13,393 nt of DNA, taken from an uncultured Mycoplasma sp. Lineage in GTDB: Bacteria; Bacillota_I; Bacilli_A; Mycoplasmatales; Metamycoplasmataceae. The DNA is taken from contig CAMRCV010000005.1 of the NCBI GenBank assembly GCA_947041065.1, forward strand, positions 1 through 13,393, written 5' to 3'. The stretch's first letter is position 1, and the number at the start of each line of letters is the position of its first letter. Below the pieces are notes generated by a model that did no database searches, was not told where the DNA came from, and saw only the letters and a program-made list of their open reading frames with translations. The position numbers and the translations under genes were made by a program. Below are positions 10,146 through 13,393 of the stretch, in pieces.

Positions 10146-10686
10146 TAAAATTATTAATCACTAATCTAATATCGTTATAAACAAAACTAATTGCTATTTT
10201 GGCAGCTTCAATTTTAACTTTATCTAGTATTACAGTATCTGATTGAGGTATTTTACTTAAAACGTATTTAGCAACACCTTTTGAATTTTTAGGTCTACCA
10301 ATTCCTATTTTTAATCTTTTGATTTCGTCAGTTCCTAATGCTTGAATAATATCTTTCAATCCATTGTGTCCGCCAGATGATCCAAAAGTTTTTATTTTGG
10401 CTTTTCCAACTTCTGAGTCTAAATCATCATAAATGATTAAAACGTTTTCGATTTTAACCTTATAAAAGTCAATTAATTCTTTTACAAAGGCTCCACTATT
10501 ATTCATAAAGTTGATTGGTTTGGCAACAATAACATCTTTTTCTACAAAAAATAAACCACCAAACTTGTTTGTGTTTAGTGATGTATCATATTCTTTACAA
10601 ATCAAGTCTATAACTTGAAAGCCGATGTTATGTCTGGTGTTTGCGTATTCTTCACCAGGATTCCCTAAACCAATAATAATTTTCAT
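10129..10686 (-). CDS. pth: Peptidyl-tRNA hydrolase
   Basis: It releases tRNA from peptidyl-tRNA that drops off the ribosome, an essential recycling step. Its 185 residues are typical. The N-terminus MKIIIGLGNPGEEYANTRHN carries Asn9 and the catalytic His19. KPINFMNNSG supplies the next conserved Asn, and DDLDSEVGK plus GSSGGHNGLKDI complete the active site, followed by RLKIGIGRP. The family's invariant start makes the ATG at 10686 secure. No Shine-Dalgarno sequence is visible in the 20 bases before it. A TATAAT lies only seven bases upstream (see separate entry), so the mRNA may be leaderless. It overlaps tilS by 17 bases and follows the exonuclease gene by 50 bases. Confidence 0.96.
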   Translation of the reverse strand: MKIIIGLGNPGEEYANTRHNIGFQVIDLICKEYDTSLNTNKFGGLFFVEKDVIVAKPINFMNNSGAFVKELIDFYKVKIENVLIIYDDLDSEVGKAKIKTFGSSGGHNGLKDIIQALGTDEIKRLKIGIGRPKNSKGVAKYVLSKIPQSDTVILDKVKIEAAKIAISFVYNDIRLVINNFNGQQK

Positions 10687-10693
10687 AACTAAT

Positions 10694-10699
10694 ATTATA
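10694..10699 (-). promoter_or_regulatory. Probable -10 box of pth, placed for a leaderless mRNA
   Basis: On the minus strand TATAAT ends seven bases before the pth ATG and is preceded by AAAAATG, as in front of deoB. At normal spacing, transcription would begin at or next to the A of the ATG. No -35 box is evident. Confidence 0.5.
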
Positions 10700-10736
10700 C
10701 ATTTTTTATTATCTCTATTTTATTTTTGTTTTTACT

Positions 10737-11288
10737 TTAAATTTTTGGTTTTGCTTTTTCTTCTAATGCTTTTAAAAGTATTTTAGTAATTTCAACATCA
10801 TATTTAGCTCCATGAAACTTTGCTTCATTAATTTTAAAATTAAATTTGTTGGCTAAGTCAATTAATTTATAACCTTTTGTAAATGGTCCGACATTATCTT
10901 GTTTTCTAGCCATTATCATTGTATCAATTACTTCGTTTGTCAATTGAATAGAATTTCTAATATTGTGTTTTATGAATTGTTGATTTAAAAATGGTAAATC
11001 AAAACGCAAAGCATTATGACCTACTAAGATATCTTCAGGTTCAATAAAGTCCAAAATTGTGTCAACTTGCGAAATAAAGTTTGGTTTATTTTTTAACATT
11101 GCATCAGTAATTTTAGTAATTTCCACAATTCTAACTGGTAAAGAAATTCCTGGATTAAAATAAAGATGAATATCTCCTAAAATTTCTCCTGTTGGTGATT
11201 CTTTGATTGCATAAATTTCAATTAAATCATCTTTCAAACCATCAAATCCTGTCGTCTCTAAATCAAAATATATTTTATTTTTTTGCAT
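10737..11288 (-). CDS. DnaQ-like DEDDh 3'-5' exonuclease
   Basis: This is a stand-alone exonuclease domain of the DNA polymerase III epsilon/PolC-exo family (183 residues). The DEDDh residues can be seen: Asp9 and Glu11 in YFDLETTG (ExoI), Asp in HNALRFDLPF (ExoII), and His plus Asp in FHGAKYDVEIT (ExoIII). This implies two-metal removal of 3' nucleotides. PolC of low-GC Gram-positives and mollicutes has its own proofreading domain, so this separate protein more likely serves repair or nucleic acid turnover than core proofreading (inference). AAAGAG (11294-11299), five bases before the ATG, supports the start. It lies downstream of the RecD-like helicase on the same strand with a 127-base gap holding its own likely -10 box. 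The specific gene name is left open. Confidence 0.9.
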   Translation of the reverse strand: MQKNKIYFDLETTGFDGLKDDLIEIYAIKESPTGEILGDIHLYFNPGISLPVRIVEITKITDAMLKNKPNFISQVDTILDFIEPEDILVGHNALRFDLPFLNQQFIKHNIRNSIQLTNEVIDTMIMARKQDNVGPFTKGYKLIDLANKFNFKINEAKFHGAKYDVEITKILLKALEEKAKPKI

Positions 11289-11355
11289 ATTATCTCTTTT
11301 CTCTATTTTAAATTTAATAGTTATGTCACGATATTATTTCATGTTCATTATTTGT

Positions 11356-11361
11356 ATTATA
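11356..11361 (-). promoter_or_regulatory. Possible -10 box for the exonuclease gene
   Basis: A minus-strand TATAAT sits 67 bases before the exonuclease ATG, in the gap after the recD-like gene. The -35 position reads AAACTA, a poor match. It is plausible as a promoter but weak in this base composition. Confidence 0.35.
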
Positions 11362-11415
11362 TAGTTTTAAAATTTAATTAGTTTGATAAGGCAACATATT
11401 AATTTAATCAAATTT

Positions 11416-13393
11416 TTACTTAGCTAAAAAACTTAAAATATTACCTAATCTTTTAGAATCGTTATCATTATTAATACATGTTTCAATAGCTCTTTTTTCT
11501 CCAAAAATAATTAGATTTTCAGCAGCTCTTGTGACAGCGGTATATAAAAGTTTTTTGCTCAATAAAGCATAATGAGAATTATATATTACCAAGATAATAT
11601 TTTTGGATTCACTTCCTTGGAATTTGTGAATAGAAATAGCGTATGCTAGTTTAATGTTTTTAATGAAGTTTGATAAAGTATATTTGATGATTTTACCATC
11701 TTCAAATTCAACCACAACTTCACTAACTTTAATTCCTCCATTGAATTCTGTGATGTATCCAATTTCTCCATTAAAGACATTTGCTTCATTATCATTTTCA
11801 ATTTGAATAATCTTATCTCCTAAATAAAATGTTTGATTACGTATTTCTAATTTTTCTTTGTTTTTTGAATATTTTTTTTGAATCAAAATATTTAATTTAT
11901 CAATTCCACATTCTCCAGAATACATCGGAACTAAAATTTGATAATCAGAAGTCAACACATTATCAGCAATAAAACTATCTACCTTTTCTAATATTTTGTT
12001 TTTAGCTTTTCATTCTTCTTCCTCAATAAAAGTAGTTTCTTTGTTGTTGAATACAGGCATTTTTTGATCATTAATAATTAAAGCTACTTCAATAATTGAT
12101 GAACCTAATTCTTGCCGATAAATTTTTTGCAATAAAAATGTTTTAAATTTATTAGAAGCAATAATGTCATTTAATAAATAACCAGCACCAATAGAAGGAA
12201 GTTGATTTTTATCGCCAATCAATATTAATCTATTTAAATATGGACAACCTACTAAAAGTGAATAAAATAAATCAATATTAATCATAGAAAATTCATCAAT
12301 AATTAATGTCCTAACATCAGAGGGATTTTCTTCGTTTATTCTAAAGACATTGGTTCCTTTTTGCATTCCTAAAAAAGAATGAATTGTTCTTGCAGTGTGA
12401 CCTGTTTTTAAAAATATTTGATAGGCCGCTTTTCCTGTAGGTGCCAAAAGGCTAAATGATCCTGGTTCAACTTTTGTTAAATTTTTAACTAACTTATCAA
12501 CTAGAGTTGTTTTTCCTGTGCCGGGATAACCTGAAATAATTGTTACTGGATTATTTAGTGCATACTCTAAAGCGTTGCTTTGTATTTCATCAATGTTGTT
12601 GTTAATAATTTCTTCAGGAAATTTATTTATTTCAATTTGATTGATTTCTTTTAACCTTGTAACAATGTAAGATTCTTTTTCATATACTGTTGCAGATGTG
12701 ACTGATTGTTTATTGTCAGAAAGTATCAAAATATTTTTATTTACTAACCTTTTAACTGTGTCCATAAATTCATCTTTGGACATTCCAAATGTTCTTGCAA
12801 TTGATGTATATAATTCTTTGATTTGAAAAATAGTTGAACCATTAGAAAAAGATAAGTTTAAAATAGATCAAGCTAAATATTTTTCTAATCTAATATCGTT
12901 GGAAAAAGTTTTCAAGAAAATTTCTGCAATATTATCAACATCAAAAAAATTAATATTTTCATTTCATTCTAAAACTGAATAAACGTCATTTTCTAAGAAA
13001 TCTAAAAGTTGTTTATCTTTGTATTGTTTTTCGATTATATATAACAACCTCATTGATAAATTATTCATTTGAAATTTTTCTAAAACTTGTTGGTATATTT
13101 TATCAACATTAACTTGCTCAATAAGTACAAAAGTTTTTTTCTCAGAAATGATACTTTCTAATTTGTCTTTATATTCAATAGGGTTTTTTAAAAACTCTAT
13201 TCCTAATTCATTAATAATTTTTGTAGCAGTTACTTTTGTTATTCCAGAAAATTTTTTCGAAGACAAATAATCAATAGCAGAACTTTTAGAATCAATAATA
13301 TTTTTTTCAACAGAAATTAGTTCAAAACTATCTTTGTACTTGCTGCTTTTTGATTCACTCACTTGTATCTTGCAAATTTTATTCATAGAAATA
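11416..13393 (-). CDS. RecD2-like ATP-dependent 5'-3' DNA helicase, probably partial at 5' end
   Basis: This is a superfamily 1B DNA helicase of the RecD2 type, which in bacteria without RecBC acts alone in repair and fork maintenance. Numbering from the in-window ATG at 13386 gives 656 residues. A helix-hairpin-helix-like segment, AIDYLSSKKFSGITKVTA, begins near residue 37. Then come a Q-motif (EIQSNAL), Walker A GYPGTGKT (286-293), the DE box IIDEFSM (364-365), motif III GDKNQLPS (391-398), YRQ (423-425), KFQGSES near 588-594 and motif VI YTAVTRA (615-621). TGA codons at 12010, 12964 and elsewhere are read as Trp. RecD2 normally has an N-terminal OB-like domain before the hairpin region. 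Here that part is short, the frame stays open to the window edge and no ribosome binding site precedes the ATG at 13386. The true start therefore probably lies outside the window. Confidence 0.92.

Noticed and set aside
11382..11412. Imperfect inverted repeat (TTTGATAA / TTAATCAAA) just after the recD-like stop, seen as a possible terminator.
   Set aside because: The stem is A/T only, has a bulge and a loop of about 14 bases, and no T-run follows on the minus strand. An alternative AAATTTGATT/AATTAAATTT pairing competes. Too weak to call.

Overview
The window reads as chromosome of a mollicute (Mycoplasma/Spiroplasma/Entomoplasma type). It is very AT-rich, and its conserved proteins are continuous only if TGA is read as tryptophan (translation table 4). 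For example, hsdR crosses at least nine in-frame TGA codons while its helicase and nuclease motifs stay in register. Under the standard code most genes here would look broken. The conserved block recD - exonuclease - pth - tilS - ftsH fits a Spiroplasma/Mesoplasma-like genome, but the genus cannot be fixed from this window.

Left part, plus strand (1-4735): a defence-type module. The 3' part of a Ski2-like superfamily 2 helicase runs in from the left edge and overlaps by 11 bases a complete type I restriction subunit R gene (hsdR). No hsdM or hsdS is in view, so they are either left of the window or elsewhere. The overlap suggests that helicase and HsdR are made from one mRNA and may act in one anti-phage island. 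The helicase could belong to a second system, such as Hachiman (HamB), nested in or next to the restriction locus.

Middle, plus strand (4810-6948): two metabolic genes, each with its own ribosome binding site and a likely -10 box. They are a short-chain dehydrogenase/reductase of unknown substrate and deoB (phosphopentomutase, nucleoside salvage). A strong symmetric hairpin at 6962-6992 then ends transcription from both sides, since the genes converge here.

Right part, minus strand (13393 down to 7002): a genome-maintenance and translation/proteostasis block. In transcription order it holds a RecD2-like helicase (its 5' end lies off the right edge), a DnaQ-like DEDDh 3'-5' exonuclease, pth (peptidyl-tRNA hydrolase), tilS (tRNA-Ile lysidine synthetase, overlapping pth by 17 bases) and ftsH (membrane AAA+ zinc protease with a long low-complexity C-terminal tail). 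The longest gene-free stretch is 216 bases (5542-5757). There are no RNA genes, insertion sequences or CRISPR arrays that I can support.
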